A DNA stretch of 64,000 bases from Bog-473 sp963736525 (GTDB taxonomy: Bacteria; Actinomycetota; Acidimicrobiia; Acidimicrobiales; RAAP-2), in contig CAVTPF010000023.1 of NCBI GenBank assembly GCA_963736525.1, positions 1 to 64,000 of the forward strand. Reading direction: 5' to 3'. A model generated the notes under the pieces. The model did no database searches. It saw only the letters and a program-made list of their open reading frames with translations, and was not told where the DNA came from. A program made the translations under genes and the position numbers. This document shows positions 35,304-43,204 of this stretch, one piece after another. Every line of letters starts with the position of its first letter. Positions within the stretch are counted from its first letter, which is position 1.

Positions 35304-35954
35304 CTAGTCCCGGTCGGGAGCCGGGGCCTCGGCCAACCGGCGCCGGACGTCGCCGGCGGACGGTGCCGGATAGCCGAACGCCCCGGGCCGCCAGCCCAGG
35401 GCGATCTTCTGCGGACCCGGTCCGTCCTCGGCCCACACGTGGCACGTGTTGGTCAGGAAGGCGAACCCACCCTCGCGCAGCGGATGCTCGCCGTCGCCCT
35501 TCTCGACCTGCCAGGCGGCCGAGGAGGTGACGCCCTGCACGACGACCGGCCCGATGGCCCGAGCGAGGAACTCGAGGTGGCTGCAGCCACGCTGGCGGCC
35601 GAACCGCTCCTGGACGGCACCGCTGTAGCCGCGTGCGACCGAGAGGCCCACCAGATCGTGGAAGCTCGCCTCGATGTCGGTGCACTCGGCGTGCGGGTAG
35701 GTCTTCATGTCGGCCGCGGCATCGACGATCGTCATGTCGGCCCGGCGAACCACGATGCCCAGCTCCATGACGTGGAGGTCACGCGGCCCATGGGTGCCGC
35801 CGGCCCAGGGCCGCTCGTCGTGCAGCGTCCCCACCACGGCGAAGTGCTCGCCGCGCTGGAACACCTCCACCGATATGGTCCTGCGATGGACCGGATCTTC
35901 GTCGGATCCGGGGGGTGGACGGAGCACAGCGAGCGTCGGCGCGGGTTCAGGCAC
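35304..35954 (-). CDS. DUF2889 domain protein
   Basis: This 216-residue protein carries the DUF2889 pattern: 'RTISVEVFQRGEHFAVVGTLHDERPW', 'DLHVMELGIVVRRADMTIVDAAADM' , 'YPHAECTDI', 'LVGLSVARGYSGAVQERFG' and 'RGCSHLEFLARAIGPV'. Conserved His and Cys residues (PHAEC, GCSHL) could bind metal, but no function is established. GTG 35954 overlaps the end of the histidine-phosphatase gene by 8 bases, so it is the last gene of a four-gene minus-strand operon. Confidence 0.82.
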   Translation of the reverse strand: MPEPAPTLAVLRPPPGSDEDPVHRRTISVEVFQRGEHFAVVGTLHDERPWAGGTHGPRDLHVMELGIVVRRADMTIVDAAADMKTYPHAECTDIEASFHDLVGLSVARGYSGAVQERFGRQRGCSHLEFLARAIGPVVVQGVTSSAAWQVEKGDGEHPLREGGFAFLTNTCHVWAEDGPGPQKIALGWRPGAFGYPAPSAGDVRRRLAEAPAPDRD

Positions 35955-36573
35955 CGGGTGATTCTGGTGCCCGGGCCGACGGGGGCGCCAACGCCACCTC
36001 GTTGAACCCGTGGAGGATCGGCGCGTCCCTGTTCCAGCCGATGCGAGTCACCGAGGCCGTCCCGACGTGCAAGCGCCAGTAGAGGTCGGCCGTCCCGAGG
36101 GCCCAGGCCACCGCCGCCTTTATCGGCGTGACATGGCTGACCACGACCACGTCGCCCCGGGAGCTGCGGGCACCCTCTCCGTCCTCGCCGAACAGCTCCT
36201 CGCAGGCGGCTGCGATCCGCTCGTCCACCTCGGCCAGGCTCTCGCCGCCCTCGGGCCGGAAGGCACGGTCGCTCTGCCACTGCTGCCACACGGCGGCCGG
36301 AATCCCACCCAGGGGCTGGCACTCGAACTCGCCGTAGTCCACCTCGATCCAGCGCTCGTCCACCGTGACCGGCACGCCCAGGGCGAGGAGCGCGGCCGTG
36401 TCCCTGGCCCGGCTGAGGGGGCTGGTGCGCACCTCGGCCACCGGGCGCTCGAGGAGCGACGGCACCGCCGACGCCTGCTGGCGGCCCCACTCGGTCAACT
36501 CGGCGTCGGTCCGGCCCAGCAGGAGCCCCTGCGCGTTGGCCACCGACTCGCCGTGGCGCACCAGGATCAGCAT
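35947..36573 (-). CDS. histidine phosphatase family protein
   Basis: A phosphoglycerate-mutase-like phosphatase of 208 residues. The catalytic motif is LVRHGES (His7), with the second Arg in 'VRTSPLSRARDTAA', the acid in 'WIEVDYGEFE' and the second His in 'VVVVSHVTPIK'. Members act on cobalamin precursors, sugar phosphates or similar. The zinc-ribbon gene lies 16 bases upstream. In mycobacteria the phosphatase domain is fused to RNase H beside the same zinc-ribbon gene (Rv2228c/Rv2229c); here no RNase H part is present. Confidence 0.91.
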   Translation of the reverse strand: MLILVRHGESVANAQGLLLGRTDAELTEWGRQQASAVPSLLERPVAEVRTSPLSRARDTAALLALGVPVTVDERWIEVDYGEFECQPLGGIPAAVWQQWQSDRAFRPEGGESLAEVDERIAAACEELFGEDGEGARSSRGDVVVVSHVTPIKAAVAWALGTADLYWRLHVGTASVTRIGWNRDAPILHGFNEVALAPPSARAPESPGA

Positions 36574-36589
36574 GGGTGCGGCACCCGGG

Positions 36590-37309
36590 TCAGACGGGTA
36601 CGAGGATGCGCCCGCACTGCTCGCACGTCGCCACCTCGCCCGGTGGCTGAGCCCTGATCCGCTCGACCTCCACCGAGGACAGCTCGAGGTGGCATCCGTC
36701 GCAGCGGTTCTTGACGAGGCGGGCGGCCCCCGTGCCCTTCAGGCGCGTGCGCAACGTCTCGTAGCGGTCGGCGAGCGCGGTGGGGACCTGGGCGACCTCG
36801 TCCGCCCTCGACCTGACGGCGACCGCCAGCGCGGCGTCGATCTCGAGCTCGTCACGGGCCACCTGGGCCCGGAGCTCCTCGGCCCGGGCCTGCAGGGGTG
36901 CGGCCCGCTCGCGCAACGCCGCCAGTTCGGCATCCACGGGATCCTGGTCCAGCATCGACACCAGCTCCAGCTCCTCGAGCTCGGCCCGGCGCGCGGTGAG
37001 ATGCCGTACCTCGTCGTTCATGGCCTGGAGGTCGCGACCGGACGAACTGGTGGCGGCGTACATGCGCTTCTCAATGACGCTGCGGCGCTCGCTGATGCCG
37101 GCAATCTGCTCCTCCAGCTCCTTCTGAGTCGCGGTCAGGGCGGCCCGCCGGCTCGCGGCGTCCGCCCGCTCCCGCTCCACGTCGGCGAGCTGTGCTTCCA
37201 CCGCGGCCAGACCCGACGTCTCGGCCAGTGTGTCGCGGCGGTGCTGCAGCTGGGTGATGGACGTATCGAGGTCCTGCACCGCGAGCAGGCGGGCGAGCGC
37301 GTCCGTCAC
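36590..37309 (-). CDS. coiled-coil protein with C4 zinc ribbon (zf-RING_7/CdsZ type)
   Basis: Residues 1-170 form long antiparallel coiled coils rich in Glu, Arg, Ala and Leu (LQHRRDTLAETSGL, 'LTATQKELEEQIAGISERR'). The last 40 residues carry two knuckles, 'NRCDGCHLEL' and 'ATCEQCGRILV', the C4-type zinc ribbon. The family (Rv2229c-like) occurs across bacteria beside Nif3/RNase H genes, and homologues are thought to bind RNA or ribosome-associated partners. It overlaps the upstream NUDIX gene by 4 bases. Confidence 0.9.
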   Translation of the reverse strand: MTDALARLLAVQDLDTSITQLQHRRDTLAETSGLAAVEAQLADVERERADAASRRAALTATQKELEEQIAGISERRSVIEKRMYAATSSSGRDLQAMNDEVRHLTARRAELEELELVSMLDQDPVDAELAALRERAAPLQARAEELRAQVARDELEIDAALAVAVRSRADEVAQVPTALADRYETLRTRLKGTGAARLVKNRCDGCHLELSSVEVERIRAQPPGEVATCEQCGRILVPV

Positions 37310-37860
37310 CGCAGACCCTCGAAGGCTGACCGGGCGATGGGGAGCGCGTCGGCCAACCCCGCGTCAGCCATGGCCGTGGCCTCGTCCCATCCGCACCAGC
37401 GCGCGTCGGGGCTCTCCCCCGGCGGCGGATGCGGATCCGCGTCCGTCCCCAGCAGCAGGTAGCGGAGGTCCAGGTGGGTATGGCCGAAGGCCGCCTCGTG
37501 GACGTCGAGGTGGATGAAACGCGCGCCGCCGGGCGGGTGCTCGAGCCGGAGCCCGAGCTCCTCGACGGCTTCGCGCAGGGCCGCGGCGTCGGGGGTCTCG
37601 CCGGCGTCGATGTGCCCCCCTGGCTGCATCCAGATGCCGAGGCGCTTGTGCAGGTGCAGGACCGTGCCGCGCCGGCCCACCACGATCCCCGATGCCGTGA
37701 CGTGCGTCGGGCCGGCGTGCTCGTCGAAGGGATCGGTGAGTCGGGCGAGCTCCACCAGGAACCGCTCACGAGCGGACTGCTCACGCGGCGACGCGGGCTC
37801 GTGGCCCTCGACAAGGGCACGCAGGTCCTCCGTGGAGGCGCCCATGGTGGGACTCCCCAT
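37306..37860 (-). CDS. NUDIX hydrolase (184 aa)
   Basis: It hydrolyses a nucleoside-diphosphate-linked compound; the substrate is not evident. The Nudix box is complete: Gly82, Glu88, then 'REAVEELG' (GX5EX7REUXEEXGU). The preceding 'LGIWMQPGGHID' and following 'TDADPHPPPGESPDARW' fit MutT-like folds with a C-terminal acidic loop. ATG 37860 and ATG 37845 are both possible starts; the frame upstream overlaps phzF antisense and is not coding there. It is the first gene of the NUDIX/zinc-ribbon/phosphatase/DUF2889 operon, 11 bases after phzF. Confidence 0.9.
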   Translation of the reverse strand: MGSPTMGASTEDLRALVEGHEPASPREQSARERFLVELARLTDPFDEHAGPTHVTASGIVVGRRGTVLHLHKRLGIWMQPGGHIDAGETPDAAALREAVEELGLRLEHPPGGARFIHLDVHEAAFGHTHLDLRYLLLGTDADPHPPPGESPDARWCGWDEATAMADAGLADALPIARSAFEGLR

Positions 37861-37871
37861 CACGCGAATCC

Positions 37872-38669
37872 CTAGCACAGGTAGCCGGTCAGCACCGTGG
37901 TCGCCTGCCCGGCGATGCGGACCCGCTCGCCCTCGGGTCGCACGTAGAGCACCGCGCCGCGGGGAGAGAGCTGCCGGGCCACCAGGTCTTCTCGGCCCAG
38001 ATGGGCCGCCCAGAACGGGCCCGCGGAGCACTGGGCCGAGCCGGTGCCGGGATCCTCGTCGATCCCGACGTTGGGTCCGAAGACCCGTAGGACGTAGTCC
38101 ACGCCCGACCCTGGCTCGGCCGCCGCCGTCAGCAGCAGCGCCTTGGCGTCCGTGGCCGCGATGGCCGCCAAGTCCGGCACGTAGGCGCCTACGGCCTCGG
38201 GTGAGTCGAGGACGACGAAGGTGAAGAACGAGGTGCACCCGCTGGTGACGACCGTACCGGGCCACTGCTCCCGCAGCGGTTCCGGCAGCGGCGCCGGCGT
38301 GATCGGGTCGGCCGGGAAGTCGAGTGCGATGCGGTCGCCGTCGAAGTCGGCCCGGAGCGGACCGCTGCGGGTGTGAAAGATGAGCGGCAGCGTGCCCTCG
38401 ACCGTGCCGGCCTCGCGCAGGGCGTGGGCGGAGGCCAGCGTGGCGTGGCCGCACAGGTCGATCTCGGTGGCGGGAGAGAACCAGCGCAGCCCGAAAGTCT
38501 GCCCGTCGCCGGAAGGCGTGAGATAGGCCGTTTCGGCGATGCCGAGCTCGAAGGCGATGGACTGCATCCGCTCGTCCTCCAGCGGGTCGTCCAGCAGGCA
38601 GACGGCGGCGGGGTTGCCGCCGAAGGCGCGGTCGCTGAAGGCGTCGACCCAGGTGATCGGGATGCTCAT
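37872..38669 (-). CDS. PhzF-family isomerase/epimerase
   Basis: A 265-residue protein with the two-domain PhzF fold (diaminopimelate-epimerase-like). The catalytic Glu is Glu46 (GIAETAYL). Other conserved segments are 'VDAFSDRAFGGNPAAVCLLD', 'LRWFSPATEIDLCGHATLASAHAL' and 'DEDPGTGSAQCSAGPFWA'. Family members isomerise small ring or ene-type substrates, and most are of unknown role. It overlaps the upstream aminotransferase by 4 bases, so the two probably act in one pathway. Confidence 0.92.
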   Translation of the reverse strand: MSIPITWVDAFSDRAFGGNPAAVCLLDDPLEDERMQSIAFELGIAETAYLTPSGDGQTFGLRWFSPATEIDLCGHATLASAHALREAGTVEGTLPLIFHTRSGPLRADFDGDRIALDFPADPITPAPLPEPLREQWPGTVVTSGCTSFFTFVVLDSPEAVGAYVPDLAAIAATDAKALLLTAAAEPGSGVDYVLRVFGPNVGIDEDPGTGSAQCSAGPFWAAHLGREDLVARQLSPRGAVLYVRPEGERVRIAGQATTVLTGYLC

Positions 38670-39841
38670 GGTGACCACGATGCTAAGCGGGCCAACGCAT
38701 CGCGCAGCACACGGTCGCGCTTGCAGAAGGCCCAGCGGACGAGGGTCCGGCCACCGGCCGGATCTGCCGGGCCGTAGAAGGCAGAGCTCGGCACCGCGAC
38801 CACCCCGCAGCGCTCCGGAAGGGCGAGGCAGAAGTCGAGGGCGCTCATGCCGGGCGCCACCGACGCGATGTCGGTGGTCGCGAAGTAGGTCGCGGCCGGC
38901 CGGTACACGTCGTAGCCGAGGGCGACCAGGCCGTCGCACAGCAGGTCGCGTTGGGCGGACAGCCCGGCGGCCACGTGACCCATGGCGTCGGGCGCGAACC
39001 CGAGGCCGTGGGCGATGCCGAGCTGGAACGGGGCCGGGCTGGTGTAGGTCAGGAATTGCTTGACCGCCCGCACCGCAGCCACCAGGGGCGGCACCGCGCT
39101 GACCCACCCCACCTTCCAGCCCGTGAAGGAGAAGGTCTTGCCGCCCGAGGACACCGAGACGGTGCGCTCGTGCATGCCGGGCAACGTAGCCAGCGGGACG
39201 TGCACGCCGTCGAAGACCACGTGCTCGTAGACCTCGTCGGTGACCGCCAAGAGGTCGTGAGCGCGGCACAGGTCGGCCACCTGCGCCAGCTCGTCAGGCG
39301 TGAAAACCTTCCCGGTCGGGTTGTGCGGTGAATTGAGCAGGATCAGCCGCGTCCGCTCCCCGGCAGCGGCCGCGGCGAGCTCACCAGGGTCGAAGGACCA
39401 GTCGGGCGGGTGGAGCCGCACGAGCCGCGGTACGGCGCCGGCCATGGCCGCACAGGCGGCGTAGGAGTCGTACATAGGCTCGAACATCACGACCTCGTCG
39501 CCCGGCTCGCACAGGGCGAGGATGGCCGCGGCGACGCCCTCGGTGGCCCCGACGGTGACGAGCACCTCGGCCTCGGGGTCGAGGTCGATGCCGTACCAGG
39601 CGCGCTGGTGCTCGGCGACGGCGCGGCGCAGCTCGGGGGTCCCGCTCCCCGGCGCATATTGGTTGCGACCCTCCCGGATGGCCGCCACGGCGATCTCCCG
39701 CAGCTCGTCGGGACCGTCGGTGTCGGGGAAGCCCTGCCCCAGGTTCACCGAGCCCGTGGCGCTGGCCAGCTCGGACATGGTGGCGAAGATGGTCGAGGTG
39801 AACGGGCGCAGGCGCCGGGCCACGTATCCGTCCGCTGGCAC
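38666..39841 (-). CDS. class I PLP-dependent aminotransferase
   Basis: A fold-type I aminotransferase of 391 residues. The PLP Lys is Lys235 (SVSSGGKTFSFTGWKVGW). Asn174 lies in 'LNSPHNPTGK', the Asp/Tyr pair in 'AVTDEVYEHVVFDG', and the substrate Arg in 'LVRWAFCK'. The 'NLGQGFPDTDGP' start and 'NQYAPGSGTPELR' match kynurenine/N-succinyldiaminopimelate-type enzymes (Rv0858c-like). It starts at GTG 39841, head-to-head with the EEP gene across 51 bases. Confidence 0.93.
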   Translation of the reverse strand: MPADGYVARRLRPFTSTIFATMSELASATGSVNLGQGFPDTDGPDELREIAVAAIREGRNQYAPGSGTPELRRAVAEHQRAWYGIDLDPEAEVLVTVGATEGVAAAILALCEPGDEVVMFEPMYDSYAACAAMAGAVPRLVRLHPPDWSFDPGELAAAAAGERTRLILLNSPHNPTGKVFTPDELAQVADLCRAHDLLAVTDEVYEHVVFDGVHVPLATLPGMHERTVSVSSGGKTFSFTGWKVGWVSAVPPLVAAVRAVKQFLTYTSPAPFQLGIAHGLGFAPDAMGHVAAGLSAQRDLLCDGLVALGYDVYRPAATYFATTDIASVAPGMSALDFCLALPERCGVVAVPSSAFYGPADPAGGRTLVRWAFCKRDRVLRDALARLASWSP

Positions 39842-39892
39842 CGCGACGATCGTACCAACGACGATTCGGCGCGCCTATGGTCTGGGCGGACC

Positions 39893-40756
39893 GTGCTCAG
39901 CATCGCCAACTACAACATGCACTGCGGTATGGACGGGTGGGGCCGGCCCTACGACTACGTCGCCGCGATCGCCGCGATCAATGCCGATGCGATCGCGCTC
40001 GAGGAAGCCTGGACGACCGACGGTGACGACCGCGGCGGCCAGGCCGCCGAGGTGGCCCGCGCCCTCGGGTACCAGGTCGTGGCCCACACCCTGGGCGAGG
40101 GCCGCCGCGTCCGGCCCCAGCCCGGCGCAGGTGACAGCTGGATCGCCCAGCCCAGCTGGCGCGACGCGAACAGGGCGCTCTACATGGACGGCGTGCGCCC
40201 CCTGTCGCACCGCGTCCAGGCGATGGAGCGGTGGCAGCAGGCCGAGCCCGGGTCGATGGAGATCGCCGTGCTCGTGCGCCGTGAGCTCCCGATGGAGGCG
40301 ACCCGCGTCCTGCCCCTGCGCGCCCTGCGGGCCGACCCCCTGCGTCGGGCCGCCATCGTCGTCGATCTCACGGTGGAGGGACGACCCATCTCGGTGGCCG
40401 GCATCCACATGTCCCACCTGCTGTACGGCTCGCCCGTGCAGTTCTCCGAGCTGCGGCGCCGGCTGCGCACCGAGGCCCGGCCCGATGCCGTCCTGGCGGG
40501 GGACATGAACGCATGGGGGCCGCTCGTCCGGCTCTTCATGCGTGGTTGGCGTCGAGCCGTGCTCGGGAAGTCCTGGCCCGCCTGGCGTCCCCACAGCCAA
40601 ATCGACCACATCCTCGTGCGCGGCGCCCTGCGCCCCGTCGCAGCCGCGGTGCTCCCACACGCCGGCTCGGACCACCGGCCGATCCGAGTGGAGCTCGAGG
40701 TGGGCCGCGCCAGGCGACGCTCCGACGTACCGGGTGTCCCCTCCAGACGGGGGTGA
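39893..40756 (+). CDS. endonuclease/exonuclease/phosphatase (EEP) family protein
   Basis: An EEP fold of 287 residues. It has 'SIANYNMHCGMDGW' at the first strand, 'ADAIALEEAW' (metal Glu), 'VAGIHMSH' , 'AVLAGDMNAWGP' (Asp/Asn pair) and 'SQIDHILVRGAL ... GSDHRPI' (catalytic Asp-His). All metal-site residues are present. It may act on DNA, a phosphoinositide-like lipid or a small phosphodiester; there is no signal peptide. GTG 39893 starts at the first strand; upstream in-frame sequence is antisense to the aminotransferase gene. It precedes the lipoprotein gene. Confidence 0.86.
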   Translation: MLSIANYNMHCGMDGWGRPYDYVAAIAAINADAIALEEAWTTDGDDRGGQAAEVARALGYQVVAHTLGEGRRVRPQPGAGDSWIAQPSWRDANRALYMDGVRPLSHRVQAMERWQQAEPGSMEIAVLVRRELPMEATRVLPLRALRADPLRRAAIVVDLTVEGRPISVAGIHMSHLLYGSPVQFSELRRRLRTEARPDAVLAGDMNAWGPLVRLFMRGWRRAVLGKSWPAWRPHSQIDHILVRGALRPVAAAVLPHAGSDHRPIRVELEVGRARRRSDVPGVPSRRG

Positions 40757-40881
40757 GCGCAGCCGTGCCGCCACGCCGCTGGTGGGCGGGGCTGTTCGGA
40801 TCACTCCACCACTACCACCGCTCGTGGCTGGGAGACGACACGGTGGCGGCGTTCCGGCGGGAACGACGCGGCGGCCGGCGC

Positions 40882-41358
40882 ATGAGGCTGCCCCTCCTGG
40901 CCCTGGTGTGCGCGGCGGGCGTCGTCGCGGCTGCCTGCTCGGGCGGCGGGAGCAGGTCGCCGTCCGGCACCACCGGCACCACGCGGGTCGCGCCCGGGAC
41001 GCCGCGGGCACTGCCGACCCTGGGCGTGACGGGTGCGTTCGGGCCCGCCGCCGTGGGGTTCGGGCAGGTGAAGCCGCACGAGATTTCGCTGGGCGGCGAC
41101 CCCACCGGCGTGCTGACGGGCATCGTCTGGCGTTCCTGGGGCGGGAACCAGGCCACCGGAACGGGCACCAGCACCTACGTGGACCCGGGCCGGACGGTCG
41201 CCGAAGGGACCCAGGAGACGGCCACCGTCGTCGCCTTCGACCTCGGGAGCTGCCACGGTGCGCCCGCCTACCAGCAGGTGACGTGGTACTTCCCCCAACA
41301 CGGCCAGACGCCGGCCGACAACGGTGGCAGCCCCATCGACGCCTGCACCGGACCCTGA
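40882..41358 (+). CDS. small lipoprotein (158 aa)
   Basis: A lipoprotein signal (MRLPLLALVCAAGVVAAAC, Cys19) is followed by a Ser/Thr/Gly-rich linker and a beta-rich domain ('FGQVKPHEISLGGDPTGVL', 'ETATVVAFDLGSCHGAPAY', 'VTWYFPQHGQT'). Two further Cys (SCHG, DACTG) may form a disulfide. Family not recognised. The same frame is open from GTG 40753, overlapping the EEP stop. That start would put 43 residues, including a Trp/His/Arg-rich stretch, before the signal; the ATG at 40882 gives a normal lipoprotein and is preferred. Confidence 0.65.
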   Translation: MRLPLLALVCAAGVVAAACSGGGSRSPSGTTGTTRVAPGTPRALPTLGVTGAFGPAAVGFGQVKPHEISLGGDPTGVLTGIVWRSWGGNQATGTGTSTYVDPGRTVAEGTQETATVVAFDLGSCHGAPAYQQVTWYFPQHGQTPADNGGSPIDACTGP

Positions 41359-41390
41359 GGCGCGCCGGACGGCCCGGATGGGCGGCCGGA

Positions 41391-43106
41391 TTAGAGCGAT
41401 GGTGGAGGCCCGGCGAACGCAGTGACCGCCGCGTCCACTGTCTGGTAGAAGTGGTCCTCGCCGATGCGCGCGGCGAGGCCGCTGCGCCGCAAGCTGTCGC
41501 GCAGGTGCACCCCGGCGCGCGCGATACCAAAGGCGATGCCGTCACGCTCGCAACGGTCGAGAACCTGCTTCATGGCACGCGTCCCGGTGAAGTCGATGTC
41601 GGACATGCCGGGGGTGTCGAGGACGAACCCCCGTACCGGTTTCGGAGCTTCCCGCAGCGTGACGTAGACCTCGTCGCGGAAGTGCATGGCGTTGGCGTAC
41701 CAGATCGGCGTGGCGAAGAGCGCCACCACGACCCCCGGCACCAGCTCGGCGCTGGGCTCGAGGTCCGGACGCTGCCAGCTGGTGCTGCCCGGAATGCGCC
41801 CCAGCACGTGCAACTGGGGGCGGGCGCTCACGCGGATGCGGTCGAGGATGGCCAGACCGACGGCAACGCCGATGCCCTGCTCCACCCCGACCAGCACGAC
41901 GGCGAGGAGCGTGACGGTAGCGAGTCCGAACTCGAAGAGGTTGAAGCGGTAGATGGCGCCGAGCTCCTTCCCGTTGAAGAGCCGCAGCGCGATGTAAATC
42001 AAGATGGCCGCCAACGTGGCCAGTGGCACATCCTTGAGAACGGTGGCCACGAGGATGAGGAGAACCAGGCAGGCGGCCGCGCCCAGGGCACCCGCTTGCG
42101 TGCGGCCGCCCGCCGCCGCGACGGCACCCGTGCGGGGCGGGCTGGCGTTGACCGGAAAGGACCCCACCAGCCCGGCCAGGACGCTGCCGGCGCCCACACC
42201 GAGGAAGTCGCGGCCGACGTCGACGTCATAGGCGCCCTGCTCCGCGAAGGCGCGTGTGGTCGCCGCCGTCTGCGTCACGACGACCAGCGCGACCACGGCT
42301 GCGAGCGGCGCCAGGCTCCCCAGGGTCGACCACGACACGCCCGTCAACCCGACGTGGGGTGCCCCGGTTGTGATGGGACCGAGGACGGCGACCCCGTGGG
42401 CCTGCAGGTCCAGGGCCCCCACCAACGCGGTGGAGACGACCATGCCGATCAGTGCACCGGGAATGCGGCGGTCGAGACGGGCACTGAGGAGCATGACGGA
42501 CAGCACGCCGAGCCCGATGGCGAACGACCAGCCGTTGACGTCGCCAAGGTGGGTGAGCACGTAGGCGACACGGTGCTGGTTCGAACCGGCCGTCGGGGGC
42601 AGGCCGAGGAAGTCGGGCAGCTGGTGGGCGATGATGATCACGGCCACCCCGGACAAGAAGCCGCTGACGATGGGCGTCGAGAGGAACTCGGCGATCCAGC
42701 CGAGGCGCAGGATGCTCACGAGCATGACCATGAGGCCGACCATGACGGCGAGGATCGCCACGAGGTCGACGTAGCGCCCCGAACCCACGAGGGCGAAGGC
42801 CGACACACCGGCGGCGAAGAGGGGCGCGATCGTCGAGTCGGCGCCGACTGACATCTGCGGATTGGAGCCCAAGAGCGCGAAGAGGACCGTCCCGGCGACG
42901 AAGGCATAGAACCCGGTGATCGGGGGCATGCCGGCGAGCCGGGATGTCGCGAGCTGCTCGGGGACCGCAATGACGAGCAGGGTGACGCCGGCCACCAGGT
43001 CCGCACCGGCCCATGCCCTCTGGTAGCCGTGCAACGAGGTGAACACGGGTGGCCGTCGCACCGCGCCATCATCGCCCACCCGGCGCATCCGCGGGATCGA
43101 TCCCAT
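41391..43106 (-). CDS. SulP-family anion transporter with STAS domain
   Basis: A 571-residue SulP/SLC26 permease. The membrane domain spans residues 30-430 with about 12-14 helices, opening 'ADLVAGVTLLVIAVPEQLATSRLAGMPP', where the family helix-1 motif is preserved. It also has 'GSNPQMSVGADSTIAPLFAAG'. The C-terminal STAS domain (about 455-560) has 'PIWYANAMHFRDEV' and 'VRGFVLDTPGMSDIDFTGTRAM', which carries the Asp-x-Asp-x-(S/T) phospho-site region. Likely cargo is sulfate, bicarbonate or another anion. It converges on the lipoprotein gene. Confidence 0.95.
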   Translation of the reverse strand: MGSIPRMRRVGDDGAVRRPPVFTSLHGYQRAWAGADLVAGVTLLVIAVPEQLATSRLAGMPPITGFYAFVAGTVLFALLGSNPQMSVGADSTIAPLFAAGVSAFALVGSGRYVDLVAILAVMVGLMVMLVSILRLGWIAEFLSTPIVSGFLSGVAVIIIAHQLPDFLGLPPTAGSNQHRVAYVLTHLGDVNGWSFAIGLGVLSVMLLSARLDRRIPGALIGMVVSTALVGALDLQAHGVAVLGPITTGAPHVGLTGVSWSTLGSLAPLAAVVALVVVTQTAATTRAFAEQGAYDVDVGRDFLGVGAGSVLAGLVGSFPVNASPPRTGAVAAAGGRTQAGALGAAACLVLLILVATVLKDVPLATLAAILIYIALRLFNGKELGAIYRFNLFEFGLATVTLLAVVLVGVEQGIGVAVGLAILDRIRVSARPQLHVLGRIPGSTSWQRPDLEPSAELVPGVVVALFATPIWYANAMHFRDEVYVTLREAPKPVRGFVLDTPGMSDIDFTGTRAMKQVLDRCERDGIAFGIARAGVHLRDSLRRSGLAARIGEDHFYQTVDAAVTAFAGPPPSL

Positions 43107-43204
43107 CGAATCGATCCCATTGAATAGTCTCGGGTATGAGGGGCGACGCGCCGACGGCTGCAGCCGTCCGTGCCGCCCGCCCGCCCGAAGGAGGCTCCCA
43201 CCCG

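Noticed and set aside
40542..42851. Long + strand open frame antisense to the SulP transporter
   Set aside because: Composition is extreme in Asp/Glu/Gly/His without hydrophobic cores, typical of antisense GC-rich frames, while the minus strand encodes a complete SulP protein.
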